Shown one piece after another: positions 51,075 to 60,848 of a DNA stretch of 64,000 bases. A model generated the notes under the pieces. The model worked only from the letters and a program-made list of their open reading frames with translations, had not been told where the DNA came from and did not search any database. The stretch is from an uncultured Tateyamaria sp. (lineage in GTDB: Bacteria > Pseudomonadota > Alphaproteobacteria > Rhodobacterales > Rhodobacteraceae). The number at the start of each line of letters is the position of its first letter. Position 1 is the first letter of the stretch. The stretch lies in NCBI RefSeq assembly GCF_947503465.1, contig NZ_CANNDN010000001.1, positions 1,116,001 through 1,180,000 of the forward strand, written 5' to 3'. Made by a program: the position numbers and the translations under genes.

Positions 51075-51707
51075 ATGCCCTTTGATCTTTGGCTGCCCTT
51101 CGTGGTCGCCTCGACCGCCCTGCTGGTCATCCCCGGCCCGACCCTGATGATGGTCCTCAGCTACGCCATGACCCAAGGCCGCCGGGTCGCGATTGCCTCC
51201 GCCCTAGGCGTGGCGACCGGAGACCTGATCGCGATGACCTTGTCGGTGATCGGGCTCGGAGCCCTTTTTCTGACCTCGGCCCTTGCCTTTACGGTGCTGA
51301 AATGGGTGGGGGCAGTGTACCTTGTCTATCTCGGCCTGCGCATGCTGTGGAGCGCACGCACCCCTGCCGAAACCACCTTGGTGAACAAGCCCGATGGGCA
51401 AAGGGCAGGCAAGGTGTTTCGGGACCTGACAACCGTGACGGCGCTGAACCCCAAATCCAATACATTCTTTGTGGCGTTCGTCCCGCAGTTCATTGACCCG
51501 GCGGCCGCCTTCGCACCACAAGCCGCCATTCTGATCGCGACCTTTGTCATCATTGCCGGTATCAACGCCCTGTTCTTTGCGCTGGCCGCCAATGCCATGC
51601 GCAGCCGCATCACGCGACCCCGCGTCCAGATGTGGATGACCCGCGCGGGCGGGGCCACACTGGTCGGCATGGGCCTGCTGACCGCCACCCTACGGAGAGC
51701 CACATGA
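51075..51707 (+). CDS. LysE family export protein
   Basis: A 210-residue LysE/RhtB-type exporter with about six helices. [36 protein letters not shown] is the family signature. The cargo is unknown; sitting between two purine salvage genes, it may export a metabolite of methionine recycling. The ATG at 51075 lies 11 bp after mtnP; the stop overlaps the apt start by 4 nt. Confidence 0.9.
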   Translation: MPFDLWLPFVVASTALLVIPGPTLMMVLSYAMTQGRRVAIASALGVATGDLIAMTLSVIGLGALFLTSALAFTVLKWVGAVYLVYLGLRMLWSARTPAETTLVNKPDGQRAGKVFRDLTTVTALNPKSNTFFVAFVPQFIDPAAAFAPQAAILIATFVIIAGINALFFALAANAMRSRITRPRVQMWMTRAGGATLVGMGLLTATLRRAT

Positions 51708-52234
51708 AGACCGTTCAGGACTATATCCGCACCATCGTCGACTTCCCCCACGAAGGGATCATGTTTCGGGATGTCACCACCTTGTTTGCTGACCCGCGCG
51801 GGTTCCGGATTGCTGTGGATCAGATGCTGCATCCCTATGCCGGGCTTGAGATTGACAAGGTCGTCGGGCTGGAGGCGCGCGGCTTCATCCTGGGGGGTGC
51901 AATTGCCCACCAATTGAGCGTCGGTTTCGTGCCCATCCGCAAGAAGGGTAAACTGCCGGGCGCCACGATTTCCCAAGCCTACACGCTGGAATACGGCGAA
52001 GCGATTGTCGAGGTGCATGACGACGCGATCAAGGCTGGCGAAAAGATCCTGCTGGTCGATGACCTCTTGGCGACGGGCGGGACGGCCGAAGCCGGGATCA
52101 AGCTGGTGGAACGGCTGGGCGGAGAAATCGTGTCCTGCGCCTTTGTCATCGATCTGCCCGACCTTGGCGGACGGGCACGGCTGGAAGCGATGGGGATGGA
52201 TGTGCACGCATTGTGCGCTTTTGACGGGGAATAA
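51704..52234 (+). CDS. apt: adenine phosphoribosyltransferase
   Basis: A 176-residue type I phosphoribosyltransferase. The PRPP loop is [22 protein letters not shown], and [14 protein letters not shown] plus [17 protein letters not shown] are APT motifs. It converts adenine and PRPP to AMP, the logical step after MtnP in the same operon. Confidence 0.95.
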   Translation: MKTVQDYIRTIVDFPHEGIMFRDVTTLFADPRGFRIAVDQMLHPYAGLEIDKVVGLEARGFILGGAIAHQLSVGFVPIRKKGKLPGATISQAYTLEYGEAIVEVHDDAIKAGEKILLVDDLLATGGTAEAGIKLVERLGGEIVSCAFVIDLPDLGGRARLEAMGMDVHALCAFDGE

Positions 52235-52269
52235 CAAAGGCTTGCCAAAGTGCAGGCCCGGCGGTCAGA

Positions 52270-53712
52270 GTGTCGGCATTTAAACGTCTGCATTCGGACC
52301 CTGCCTTGACCACACTTGCCCTGCCTTATCCCGTGGCCCCGATATCACCTGCCAGGATCAACAGCCACGTGCCCGAGCGCGAAGAGAGATCGCTTGCCAC
52401 GTCCGGCGTGATCGCGCGATATCACGCGCTGCTGAACACGCCCTATTCGCACCCGTTCTCGGGCGCCGGATATCTGATCGGGATCGAAAAAAGCCCCCGC
52501 ACACGCATCGGTGCGCCCGAAAAAGGCCCGGATTTCGAGCGGCTGCAAGCCCCGCACAAAGTGCCCGAGGGTGGGTTGACGCGGGACCTGGACCAGCAAC
52601 AACGGACCTTTACCGCCGTCATGGACGATCCCAAGGTCATGTTCGTGTCGCATATCCTGCGCTACGGCCAGTCGCCCGATACAGCCAAGTCCACAACCGA
52701 CCTGCACTATAGCGCGTACAGCCAAACAGCCTTTGGCCAAACGCCCGACAGCCCGCGCCTGAACGAAAGCTATGCGCGTGGCTGGAACGCGCTGGCCGAT
52801 CTTGAAACGCAGATCGGTGCCGATCTTGCCGCGGCCTCTGACGCGGGACGCCCGTTCACCCACCTGATGCTGTTGTCCATGGGCTGGAACAATGACCAGT
52901 TCGAAGCACTGGAACGCTATAACGCCATCTATCAACACAGCACCCGGTGGGCCGCCGCGCAGGGCCGTGCCTTCAACCCGATGGTCATCGGGCTGACATG
53001 GCCTTCGGTCTGGGGTGGTCTGTCCCCCAACGACCTGGCCAATCGCGCGCTGCATCTGGGCAGTTACGCCACCAAATCCATGGATGCGGACGAAATTGGC
53101 TTTGGCATTGCCAATCACATCGTCAACGCCATGCTTCCCCGCCTTGAAGCACAAACGGGGCTGCGCAGCGTCCTGATCGGGCATTCGATGGGCGCGCGTA
53201 TCCTGACACGCGCCTATTATGCGGCCGATGTGTTGCGCGACGCTGCCGTGCGCACGACGCAAGGTCCCATCGTGATCGGATTGCAGGCCGCGTTCAGCAT
53301 GAACCGCTTCCGCAAGGGCGCACGGCTGTTGCCGCCGTTCCGCTGGCTGACCACGGGCGAAGGAGCGCCCTATCAGGATCACGCAGGGCCGGGCGGCGCG
53401 CTGGCGCTGACCTGGGCCAAGGGCGACACCGCCAATCCGGTGGCCCGCTTTGCCACCGGCGCGGCCCATGTCGGGGGCAAGATCGGACATGATGTGCTGG
53501 CAAGGCGGTCGGAACTGGCCCCCCTGTTCGAGCGCGCGGTCATCGCATCCCCTTCGGACCTGCCGAACGTTGTGGCTATGGGTAAAAAGGTGAAGCAAAA
53601 CAAGAAGGTGCTGTACGTCGACGCCAGCGCCATCATCGCCAGCCACGGCGACATCCGAAATCCGCATGTCGGCGAACTGGTCTGGCGGCTTATTGACGGC
53701 ATGGGGGGCTGA
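52270..53712 (+). CDS. alpha/beta-hydrolase-like protein of unknown function
   Basis: A 480-residue protein starting at GTG. The nucleophile elbow GHSMGARILTRAYYAA (Ser near residue 303) and SMGWNNDQFEALERYN support an alpha/beta-hydrolase fold with a large N-terminal extension (about residues 1-190) lacking recognisable domains. No signal peptide. The catalytic Asp and His are not certain (candidate SHGDIRNPHVGELVW near the C-terminus). It follows apt by 35 bp, on the same strand, and overlaps the SGNH gene at its end. Confidence 0.65.
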   Translation: MSAFKRLHSDPALTTLALPYPVAPISPARINSHVPEREERSLATSGVIARYHALLNTPYSHPFSGAGYLIGIEKSPRTRIGAPEKGPDFERLQAPHKVPEGGLTRDLDQQQRTFTAVMDDPKVMFVSHILRYGQSPDTAKSTTDLHYSAYSQTAFGQTPDSPRLNESYARGWNALADLETQIGADLAAASDAGRPFTHLMLLSMGWNNDQFEALERYNAIYQHSTRWAAAQGRAFNPMVIGLTWPSVWGGLSPNDLANRALHLGSYATKSMDADEIGFGIANHIVNAMLPRLEAQTGLRSVLIGHSMGARILTRAYYAADVLRDAAVRTTQGPIVIGLQAAFSMNRFRKGARLLPPFRWLTTGEGAPYQDHAGPGGALALTWAKGDTANPVARFATGAAHVGGKIGHDVLARRSELAPLFERAVIASPSDLPNVVAMGKKVKQNKKVLYVDASAIIASHGDIRNPHVGELVWRLIDGMGG

Positions 53713-54421
53713 AAAGGTGCGGCGCGTGCCCACGCGCCGCTTCCACGACCTTGCCTGCCCAGATGTCATAGACCGGGGCCCCGGGGTGAAACCCGTCTTG
53801 CGCCATCTGCGCCGTATCGACGGGCGCGTCAAAGGGCAGTTGTAACGCGGTCGGGGTGTCGCGGCACAGGTTCGCCAGCACCGCGTCAAACCGGCTGGCG
53901 CGCGCGCCGAGAACACCGCGCAGCGGCGGCGGCAGCAGCGGAAACGCCCCCAGGGGCGGCACACCGGACGCAACACAACAGGTCGCGCCGTGCCTGCGCC
54001 GCAATGTGTCGAGGATGGTGGCATAGTTCCTGCGCCATTTCGTGATGTGGACACCGTTTTTGACGTCATTCACTCCAACGGCAATCACTGCCAGATCAAC
54101 CGCGGCGGGTGCCAGTTGCTCCAACGCGTGACAGGCCTGACGGCTGGTCCAGCCCGATTTCGCCTCAAGCGACCAGGACAGGCCGTGCCCCGCACCCAAA
54201 TGATGAACAAGCCGCCCGGCCAGCGCGTCGGTTTGATGATCGACACCAACCCCGGCAGCCGAGGAGTCACCGACAATCAAGACCCGCAATCCGGGCGCAG
54301 GGCCCAAAATGCCCGAACGCGGCCCCGCCGCCTCGGGCAGCCGCATCGCACGTGATGCCACCCATATGGCCTGCGGCAGAAGGACCGGCGCCAACAGCGC
54401 CATGCGTATGCCCGCCCTCAT
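53690..54421 (-). CDS. SGNH/GDSL-like hydrolase
   Basis: A 243-residue lipase/esterase-like hydrolase. The block I nucleophile is VLIVGDSSAAGVG, block III is VGVND, and block V is QDGFHPGAPVYD (Asp/His). A hydrophobic N-terminus (MALLAPVLLPQAIWVA) may anchor it in the membrane. The start at 54421 after the FAD oxidase stop is preferred to an upstream ATG. Its 3' end overlaps the convergent alpha/beta-hydrolase gene by 23 nt. Confidence 0.85.
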   Translation of the reverse strand: MRAGIRMALLAPVLLPQAIWVASRAMRLPEAAGPRSGILGPAPGLRVLIVGDSSAAGVGVDHQTDALAGRLVHHLGAGHGLSWSLEAKSGWTSRQACHALEQLAPAAVDLAVIAVGVNDVKNGVHITKWRRNYATILDTLRRRHGATCCVASGVPPLGAFPLLPPPLRGVLGARASRFDAVLANLCRDTPTALQLPFDAPVDTAQMAQDGFHPGAPVYDIWAGKVVEAARGHAPHLFSPPCRQ

Positions 54422-54434
54422 CCGGCACGCCGCT

Positions 54435-55856
54435 TCATAGGGCCTGACTGCGCAGCACCGCACCCGGGTTCATGATGCCATGCGGATCAAGCGCCGTCTT
54501 GATCGCGCGCATGGCTGCCAGTTTCGTCGGGTCGCCGTAGCGTTCCAGATCGCCCACCTTGAGCCTGCCAACCCCATGTTCTGCACTGACCGACCCACCC
54601 ATCTCGTGCACGAGGTCATGTACCGTGCGTTTGATGTCGGACCGTTGATCGTCGTGATCGGCGCGGGATTTTCCGGGCATCGGAAACACGTTGTAGTGCA
54701 GGTTACCGTCCCCCACATGACCGAAGCAATTGATACGGAACGCGCCCAGGCCCGCAATACGCCTGTCGACTTCCGCGATGAAATCGGCCAGCGCCCCCAA
54801 TGGGACAGAAATGTCATGCGAACTGACCGACCCGATGCGCCGGTTGGCCTCGGGTATGGTTTCGCGGATCGCCCAAAAGTCGGCTGCCTGCTGGCTATTC
54901 TGCGCGATCATGCCATCCTGCACCAGATCCGCGCCCACCGCCGCCTCGAACAGCTGTTCCAGCGCCGTGGCGGGATCTTGGCCGCCGGACATGCCCACCT
55001 CGATCAGGACGCACCATGCCGGGGTTCGGTCCCATGGGTTGCGCACTTGGGGCAACGTTTCGGCCAGAAAGGCAAAGCCTTGCGCGCTGATCAGCTCGAA
55101 CGCCGACACGGTGTCCCCCATATGGTCGCGCGCCACTGCCAGGAGTGACAGCGCGGCGGCGGGCGACGCCACCTGCAAAAGCGCCGTGCCGGTTGCGGTG
55201 GGGCGCGGAAACAGCTTGAGCGCAGCCGCGGTGATGATGCCCAGCGTACCTTCGGCCCCGATCAGCAGGTGGCGCAGATCATATCCGGTGTTGTCCTTGC
55301 GCAGGCGGCTGAGGCCGTTGAAGATGTCACCGTTGGGCAGCACCGCTTCGATCCCCAGGCACAGGTCGCGCGCATTGCCGTACCGCAAGACCCCTGTCCC
55401 GCCCGCATTGGTGCTGAGGGTGCCACCGATGCGCGCGGACCCTTCCGACGCCAAAGACAGCGGGAAGAGCCTGTTCGCCTCGTTCGCCGCGGCCTGCACA
55501 TCGGCCAGGATCACGCCCGCATCCGCGACAAGAACGTTTTCGTCCGGGAAGACACCCCGCAGGGACACCATCTTTTCAAGGGACAGGATCAGCGGCACGG
55601 GGCCTTCCTCTGCCACCTGGCCACCAACCAGGCCCGTGCCACCGCCATAAGGTACGATCGGAACACGCAAGTCCGCCGCCGCGCGGACCAGCCGTGCGAC
55701 TTCTTCCGTGCTGCGCGGGCGCGCGAGCAGCCCGGCCTGCCCATGATACCGTCCCCGCGGCTCTTGCAGATGCGCGTCGTCGGCTTGGGAAAACCGGTCT
55801 TTGGGCAACACTGCGCAAAGCGCCTCTGCCGTGTCCGCAGTCATTGAAATCAGCAT
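54435..55856 (-). CDS. FAD-linked oxidase, GlcD/D-2-hydroxyacid dehydrogenase type
   Basis: A 473-residue VAO/PCMH flavoprotein. FAD binding is shown by PYGGGTGLVGGQ, GGTLSTNAGGTGVLRYGNARD and GAEGTLGIITAAALKLFP; the C-terminal cap has HDISVPLG, GHVGDGNLHYNVF and EHGVGRLKVGDLERY. The substrate is an alpha-hydroxy acid such as D-lactate, glycolate or 2-hydroxyglutarate. ATG at 55856 has GAGG 6 nt upstream. Glycolate oxidase partners GlcE/F are absent. Confidence 0.9.
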   Translation of the reverse strand: MLISMTADTAEALCAVLPKDRFSQADDAHLQEPRGRYHGQAGLLARPRSTEEVARLVRAAADLRVPIVPYGGGTGLVGGQVAEEGPVPLILSLEKMVSLRGVFPDENVLVADAGVILADVQAAANEANRLFPLSLASEGSARIGGTLSTNAGGTGVLRYGNARDLCLGIEAVLPNGDIFNGLSRLRKDNTGYDLRHLLIGAEGTLGIITAAALKLFPRPTATGTALLQVASPAAALSLLAVARDHMGDTVSAFELISAQGFAFLAETLPQVRNPWDRTPAWCVLIEVGMSGGQDPATALEQLFEAAVGADLVQDGMIAQNSQQAADFWAIRETIPEANRRIGSVSSHDISVPLGALADFIAEVDRRIAGLGAFRINCFGHVGDGNLHYNVFPMPGKSRADHDDQRSDIKRTVHDLVHEMGGSVSAEHGVGRLKVGDLERYGDPTKLAAMRAIKTALDPHGIMNPGAVLRSQAL

Positions 55857-55928
55857 GTCGATCCTCGGAACAGCGATACATCCCGTGGTGCCAGAAAGAC
55901 CGGCACGGGACAATATCGAAGCGCCGTC

Positions 55929-56765
55929 TTACTCCTCGGGCGTGGCACGCAACCAGGCGGGGCGCAGCACCATGATGGTCGGGCGGCCCGGCAACCGATC
56001 AAGCGAGACATCCAGCGACGGGCCGCCCACTTCGACAACCGCGAATTCTTCGGCCATGCCTGCCAGAAACGCGTCCAATGTGAACTCTCCGAACCAGTGC
56101 ATCGGGATCACGATCGAGGATTTGAGGCGCGACACGATCCGCATCATGGTGGGCAGGTCAACGGTCATGCCCCCGTCCACGGCTGCCATGACCACATCCA
56201 GGCGCCCAATGGCTGCATATTGTTCGTCACTGGGCTCGTGGTGCAGGTGGCCCAGGTGCCCGATGCACAGGCCCGCCACTTCGAAAATGAAGATCGAGTT
56301 GCCATTGTCCTCGACGCCCGACCATTGCGACCGGATATCTGTGGATACGTTACGGATCAGCACCTCGCCAAGGTCAAGACGGTGGTCGATACCCGCCCCG
56401 AACTCTTCCCCCCATCCGGGCAGGACATGGGGAATGGCCGGATCCGGAAAGGCGGTCCAGTGTGTTTCATGAGCGTGGTTCATCGTGACCACATCCGGGA
56501 TCATCGGGGCTGAGCCGGTGAAGCCGGTGAAATCCGTCACCATGTTCAACCCGCCTGCCGTACGGATGAGAAATGAGGCGTGCGCAATGTAGTGCAGGCG
56601 CACCGTTTCCGGCGCTACCTGCACGTCAAAGCTGGCTTTGCGCGCGAACGCGGCCCCGTCGATCTGGTCGGCAAGGGCAATGCAATGGCTGGGGGTACGG
56701 ACATCCTGGGCGGCCAATGACATCGGCACGACACAGAACGCGAAGGCTAGGATCAAGAAACGCAT
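55929..56765 (-). CDS. secreted metallo-beta-lactamase-fold hydrolase
   Basis: A 278-residue MBL-fold protein with a signal peptide (MRFLILAFAFCVVPMSLAA). HASFLIRTAGGLNMVTDFTGFTG matches UlaG-like hydrolases. The usual HXHXDH is replaced by NHAHETHW, and GHLGHLHH and VIPMHWFGEF supply later His ligands. So metal coordination is probably non-standard. It probably acts in the periplasm; the substrate is unknown. Confidence 0.8.
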   Translation of the reverse strand: MRFLILAFAFCVVPMSLAAQDVRTPSHCIALADQIDGAAFARKASFDVQVAPETVRLHYIAHASFLIRTAGGLNMVTDFTGFTGSAPMIPDVVTMNHAHETHWTAFPDPAIPHVLPGWGEEFGAGIDHRLDLGEVLIRNVSTDIRSQWSGVEDNGNSIFIFEVAGLCIGHLGHLHHEPSDEQYAAIGRLDVVMAAVDGGMTVDLPTMMRIVSRLKSSIVIPMHWFGEFTLDAFLAGMAEEFAVVEVGGPSLDVSLDRLPGRPTIMVLRPAWLRATPEE

Positions 56766-56829
56766 GAATTGAGGTTAGCGCACCTTGAGATTTTTACAAA
56801 AAATCTTGGCAAAAATCCGTGTCGGGTTT

Positions 56830-57414
56830 TTATCCCGCGTCGGTTCGACCGCGCCGGTCCATCCGCAGGGCCGCATACAGGACATGGGTGCGCCAACGCC
56901 CGTCGATTTGCAAATAGCTCTGCGCGACGCCTTCGTATTTGAACCCGCACGTTTCCAACAGCCCGCGCGACGCCACGTTTTCCGGGAGGCAGGCCGCTTC
57001 GATCCGGCTCAGATCCAGCCGGGTGAACGCGTGGTGGACCACCGCAAGGATCGCTTCGCGCATGTATCCCTGCCGCGCATGGGCCGCACCCGTCCAATAG
57101 CCCAGCGTTCCCGCCTGTGCAGGCCCGCGCCGAATATTGTCCAACGTAATGGCGCCCAGCAGCGTATCGTCGGCACGCCGCAGCAGGAACAATGGCATGG
57201 CTGTGCCGCTCGTGACCGACCGCTGAGCCCAATAGACCCGATTGGTGAAGGCTTTGCGCGTCAGATGATCATTTGCCCAGCTCGGCTCCCACGGGGTCAG
57301 ATGCTCTGCGCTGGTGGCCCGAAGAGACGCCCAATCGCGAAAGTCGGAATGTGTCGGCGGGCGCAGCGTCATACGCTCCGTTTCGATCCGCAGTTTCCGC
57401 TTGTTCAGGATCAT
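56830..57414 (-). CDS. GNAT family N-acetyltransferase, RimJ/RimL type
   Basis: A 194-residue GNAT. TERMTLRPPTHSDFRDW opens the fold, GAAHARQGYMREAILAVVHHAF is the CoA loop, and ENVASRGLLETCGFKYEGVA is the family end motif. Such proteins acetylate protein N-termini or small amines. Its start overlaps the M16 peptidase stop (TGATG type). Confidence 0.9.
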   Translation of the reverse strand: MILNKRKLRIETERMTLRPPTHSDFRDWASLRATSAEHLTPWEPSWANDHLTRKAFTNRVYWAQRSVTSGTAMPLFLLRRADDTLLGAITLDNIRRGPAQAGTLGYWTGAAHARQGYMREAILAVVHHAFTRLDLSRIEAACLPENVASRGLLETCGFKYEGVAQSYLQIDGRWRTHVLYAALRMDRRGRTDAG

Positions 57415-58676
57415 CAGGCGGCGCGCCGCTCCTGCAGGGTGGCACGCGTCGGCGCGGCATCAATCGGCCCGTAGAGGGCCAGCGCCATGGGCGCCTGTGT
57501 TGCCATGTGCTGTGCAAAGACCCGGACATCTTCCACCGTCACACTATCGATCAACGCGACGGTTTCGTTCAGCGCCGGGACCCGGTCCCAGATCTGGACC
57601 AGCCGCGCGAGCCGTTCGGCCCGGTTGGAAGGGCTTTCAAGGCCCATGAGAAGGCCCGCCTTCATCTGCGCCCGCGCGCGATCAACCTCTGCCGCGGTCA
57701 TATCGTCGGCCGCGCGCTTGATCTCGTCCAGTGTGATGGTGGCCAGATCGGCGACCTGTTCGGCAGAGGTGCCTGCATAGACCGTGGTCATGCCCGTATC
57801 CGCATACGCCCCCGCTTGCGCAAAGATCGTGTAACACAGGCCGCGATTTTCGCGCACCTCCTGGAACAGTCGGCTGGACATGCCACCGCCCAGCGCACTG
57901 GCATAAATCTGCGCCGTATAGATCGCGTCGTCCCTGTATCCGGGCGATTCGAAAGCCATCGCGAAATGGGCCTGTTCCAGCGCCTTGCTGCGCCGGTCTT
58001 CACCGCCCGAAAAGGTCGCAAGATCCGCAACCCGTTTCGGGCGTGGCGAAAGATGCCCGAACAACGTCTCGGCCAGCCGAACAACCGCGTCGTGGTCGAC
58101 CGCGCCAGCAGCCGACAGGATCATCTGTTCCGGACCGTAATGTTCATCAACAAACCGGGACAGGTCAGCGCGGTTAAAGGCGGAAACGCGTTCGGATGGT
58201 CCCAGGATCGTGCGCCCAAGGGGCTGTTCGGGATAGGCTTGCTCTTGCAACCAGTCAAAGATGACATCGTCCGGCGTATCCAGCGCCTGGCCGATCTCTT
58301 GCAGGATCACGCCGCGCTCCACCTCGATCTCGTTCTGATCAAAGACGGGATTGAGAAGAATATCCGCCAGCACGTCCAATGCCAGCGGCACATCGTTCTC
58401 AAGCACCCGCGCGTAATAAGCGGTCACCTCGCGACTGGTATAGGCGTTGATGTAGCCACCCACATCCTCAATGGCCTCGGCGATCTGCAAGGCGCTTCGC
58501 CGCTTGGTGCCCTTGAACGCCATGTGTTCGAGGAAATGCGCGATCCCGTTCTGTTCGGGTGCTTCGTGCCGGGCGCCGGCCCCGACCCAGATGCCGATCG
58601 AGGCCGAGGCGAGCCCGGGCATGTGTTCGGTCACGATACGAAAGCCGTTCTTCAGACGATGGGTGTGCGTGGTCAA
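57414..58676 (-). CDS. M16 family zinc metallopeptidase
   Basis: A 420-residue insulinase-family (mitochondrial processing peptidase-like) protein. The inverted zinc motif HFLEH (His47, Glu50, His51) in GIAHFLEHMAFKGT is present, with a distal Glu near 127. The second M16 domain with GGGMSSRLFQEVRENRGLCYTIFA follows. It lies directly downstream of thrC, the usual Rhodobacterales order. The substrate in bacteria is not known. Confidence 0.93.
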   Translation of the reverse strand: MTTHTHRLKNGFRIVTEHMPGLASASIGIWVGAGARHEAPEQNGIAHFLEHMAFKGTKRRSALQIAEAIEDVGGYINAYTSREVTAYYARVLENDVPLALDVLADILLNPVFDQNEIEVERGVILQEIGQALDTPDDVIFDWLQEQAYPEQPLGRTILGPSERVSAFNRADLSRFVDEHYGPEQMILSAAGAVDHDAVVRLAETLFGHLSPRPKRVADLATFSGGEDRRSKALEQAHFAMAFESPGYRDDAIYTAQIYASALGGGMSSRLFQEVRENRGLCYTIFAQAGAYADTGMTTVYAGTSAEQVADLATITLDEIKRAADDMTAAEVDRARAQMKAGLLMGLESPSNRAERLARLVQIWDRVPALNETVALIDSVTVEDVRVFAQHMATQAPMALALYGPIDAAPTRATLQERRAA

Positions 58677-58697
58677 TTCAGTCTCACTGCCGTTTGG

Positions 58698-60086
58698 TCA
58701 CTGCGCGCGATGGTCAAGGATATGCGCCTTGAGCGCTTCAAGGTCGTTGGGCACCCGCGTCAGCCGTTCCGCGCGTTCATACAGGTCTGCCATCCGCGGT
58801 GGAAGGGGGGGTGTGATGCCTGTCGCCGCCTCGACCGCCGCAGGGAATTTGGCGGGATGCGCCGTCGCCAGTGTGATCATGGGCGTGTCGGACGTACGGA
58901 TCGCATCCGCCACGTGGACCCCGACGGCAGAGTGTGGGCACAAAAGCTCTCCGGTGGCCTTCAGCGACGTGGTGATCTGGGCGCTGGTTTCCTCTTCGGA
59001 CACGCGGCCAGAGGCATAGTGGTCCTGTAGCACCTGCATCGCGCCCTGGCTGACATCGAACCCGCCATCTTTCAGTTCGTCCATCAACTGCGCCACGGCC
59101 GATCCATCCCTGTCGTAGGCGTCAAACAGCGCCCGTTCGAAATTGGAACTGACCTGAATGTCCATGGATGGGCTGATCGACGGGATCGTTGCACCCTTGT
59201 GGTAACCCTGCCCGCTGAGGCAGCGATGCAGAATGTCGTTCTGGTTGGTTGCAACCACCAGCTTGTCTATGGGCAGACCCATCCGTTTTGCGATGTAGCC
59301 CGCAAAGATATCGCCGAAGTTGCCGGTCGGCACGGTAAAGCTGACCTTGCGGTGAGGCGCGCCAAGTGCCACGGCCGAGGAAAAGTAGTAGACGACCTGC
59401 GCCAGCACCCGCGCCCAGTTGATCGAGTTCACCCCGGCAAGGCCCACGCCGTCGCGGAAGTCGAAATCGTTGAACATCTCCTTGAGGCGTGCCTGGCAAT
59501 CATCGAAATCGCCCTCGACGGCGAGGGCATGTACATTGGCCTCGACCGGCGTCGTCATCTGGCGGCGCTGCACTTCGGACACCCGGCCATGGGGGTACAG
59601 GATGAACACGTCAACATTGTCGAGCCCGCGAAACGCTTCGATCGCGGCCGACCCGGTGTCACCGGATGTGGCACCGACAATGGTGACGCGCTGCCCACGC
59701 CGTTTCAGCGCAGTTTGAAACAGCTGCCCGATCAGCTGCATGGCAAAGTCCTTGAACGCCAACGTCGGTCCGTGAAACAGCTCCAGCAGGAAATGGCCCT
59801 GGTCCAGTTGCACCATGGGTGCGCGGGCCGCATGACCGAATCCGGCATAGGCCTTGTCGATGCAGCTATGCACTTCGTCATCGGTAAAGGTGTCCCCGAT
59901 GAAGGGGCGGATCACGGTATAGGCAATCTCTTCGTAGCTTTGCCCGTCCATTGCGGCAATTGCGCCCTGATCCAATGTCGGGATCGTTTCCGGCACATAC
60001 AGGCCCCCATCGCGGGCAAGGCCTGTCAGCATCGTATCTTCGAAGGTCAGCACGGGGGCTTGGCCACGGGTCGAGATGTAGCGCAT
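58698..60086 (-). CDS. thrC: threonine synthase
   Basis: A 462-residue PLP enzyme making threonine from O-phosphohomoserine. The N-terminal MRYISTRGQAPVLTFEDTMLTGLARDGGLYVP, the PLP Lys in GPTLAFKDFAMQLIG (near 111), SGDTGSAAIEAF, and FTVPTGNFGDIFAGYIAKRMG are all typical of the long ThrC form. It sits between the M16 gene and surf1. Confidence 0.96.
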   Translation of the reverse strand: MRYISTRGQAPVLTFEDTMLTGLARDGGLYVPETIPTLDQGAIAAMDGQSYEEIAYTVIRPFIGDTFTDDEVHSCIDKAYAGFGHAARAPMVQLDQGHFLLELFHGPTLAFKDFAMQLIGQLFQTALKRRGQRVTIVGATSGDTGSAAIEAFRGLDNVDVFILYPHGRVSEVQRRQMTTPVEANVHALAVEGDFDDCQARLKEMFNDFDFRDGVGLAGVNSINWARVLAQVVYYFSSAVALGAPHRKVSFTVPTGNFGDIFAGYIAKRMGLPIDKLVVATNQNDILHRCLSGQGYHKGATIPSISPSMDIQVSSNFERALFDAYDRDGSAVAQLMDELKDGGFDVSQGAMQVLQDHYASGRVSEEETSAQITTSLKATGELLCPHSAVGVHVADAIRTSDTPMITLATAHPAKFPAAVEAATGITPPLPPRMADLYERAERLTRVPNDLEALKAHILDHRAQ

Positions 60087-60098
60087 GGGTCGTCTTTC

Positions 60099-60773
60099 TC
60101 AGCGCGGGCTGCGGTTGGTGCGCAGCACGAAATAGGCAGTCATCAGCACCCAGATCGCCGCCAGCGAAAACCAGGTGATTGCGTATTGCAGGTGATCGTT
60201 CGGAATGCCAGCCGTGTCTACCGGCCAGGGCGTCACGCCAAGGTCCATTTCCGGCGTGTCGCGCAGGACGATCAGAACGGGTTGGGTGCCCAGGGCATTT
60301 GCCATGGCGGGTACATCGCGGGCGAACCACAGGCCCTTTTCCAGGTCCGGTGCCGGCGTGAAACTGTCCGCTTCGTTCGGTGAATCAAGATTTCCGACAA
60401 TCGTGAGGGGCAGCAGAGGCGCATCCTGCACCTCGGCCCCGCCCGGCACCCACCCCGTGTCGATCAGGACAGGGCCAAAACCATCGGCCTCGAAGGGCCG
60501 GATGATCCGGTACACCGCGCCGGTCGTTTTGCGCGAGGCCAGCATACGCGCCTGCCCGTCGGCAAAGGTCCCCGTAACCTCCACCGGCGCATACCGCCGG
60601 AATTCAGGCTGCGTCGCGGCAGCGAGTGTGACGGGCGGTGCTTCGATCTGCGCCTCGATCCGGGCGAGCATCTCTTGCTTCGAGGCCAGGCGCTCGACCT
60701 GCCACACACCCAGTCTGATCAGGATACCTGCCCCCATCAGGCCAAAGGTCAAAAGAAAGAGGAAGCGACGCAT
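60099..60773 (-). CDS. SURF1 family protein (cytochrome oxidase assembly)
   Basis: A 224-residue membrane protein with one helix at each end (FLFLLTFGLMGAGILIRLGVW and YAITWFSLAAIWVLMTAYFVL) and a periplasmic domain between. SURF1 aids heme a insertion into cytochrome oxidase subunit I. It is last in the cta operon; a strong hairpin separates it from ctaE. Confidence 0.92.
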   Translation of the reverse strand: MRRFLFLLTFGLMGAGILIRLGVWQVERLASKQEMLARIEAQIEAPPVTLAAATQPEFRRYAPVEVTGTFADGQARMLASRKTTGAVYRIIRPFEADGFGPVLIDTGWVPGGAEVQDAPLLPLTIVGNLDSPNEADSFTPAPDLEKGLWFARDVPAMANALGTQPVLIVLRDTPEMDLGVTPWPVDTAGIPNDHLQYAITWFSLAAIWVLMTAYFVLRTNRSPR

Positions 60774-60800
60774 CCGCCTGGTTGTCCTGTCTGAAAGTGA

Positions 60801-60825
60801 AAAGCGCGCGGAAACCGCGCGCTTT
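60801..60825 (-). terminator. GC-rich hairpin between ctaE and surf1
   Basis: AAAGCGCGCGG (60801-60811) pairs perfectly over 11 bp with CCGCGCGCTTT (60815-60825), loop of 3. Read on the minus strand it lies between ctaE and surf1, with TTTTCACTTTC after the stem, a weak U-tract. It may be a partial terminator or attenuator. Confidence 0.55.
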
Positions 60826-60848
60826 GGCCTTGGTGCATGTGCCGCGGA

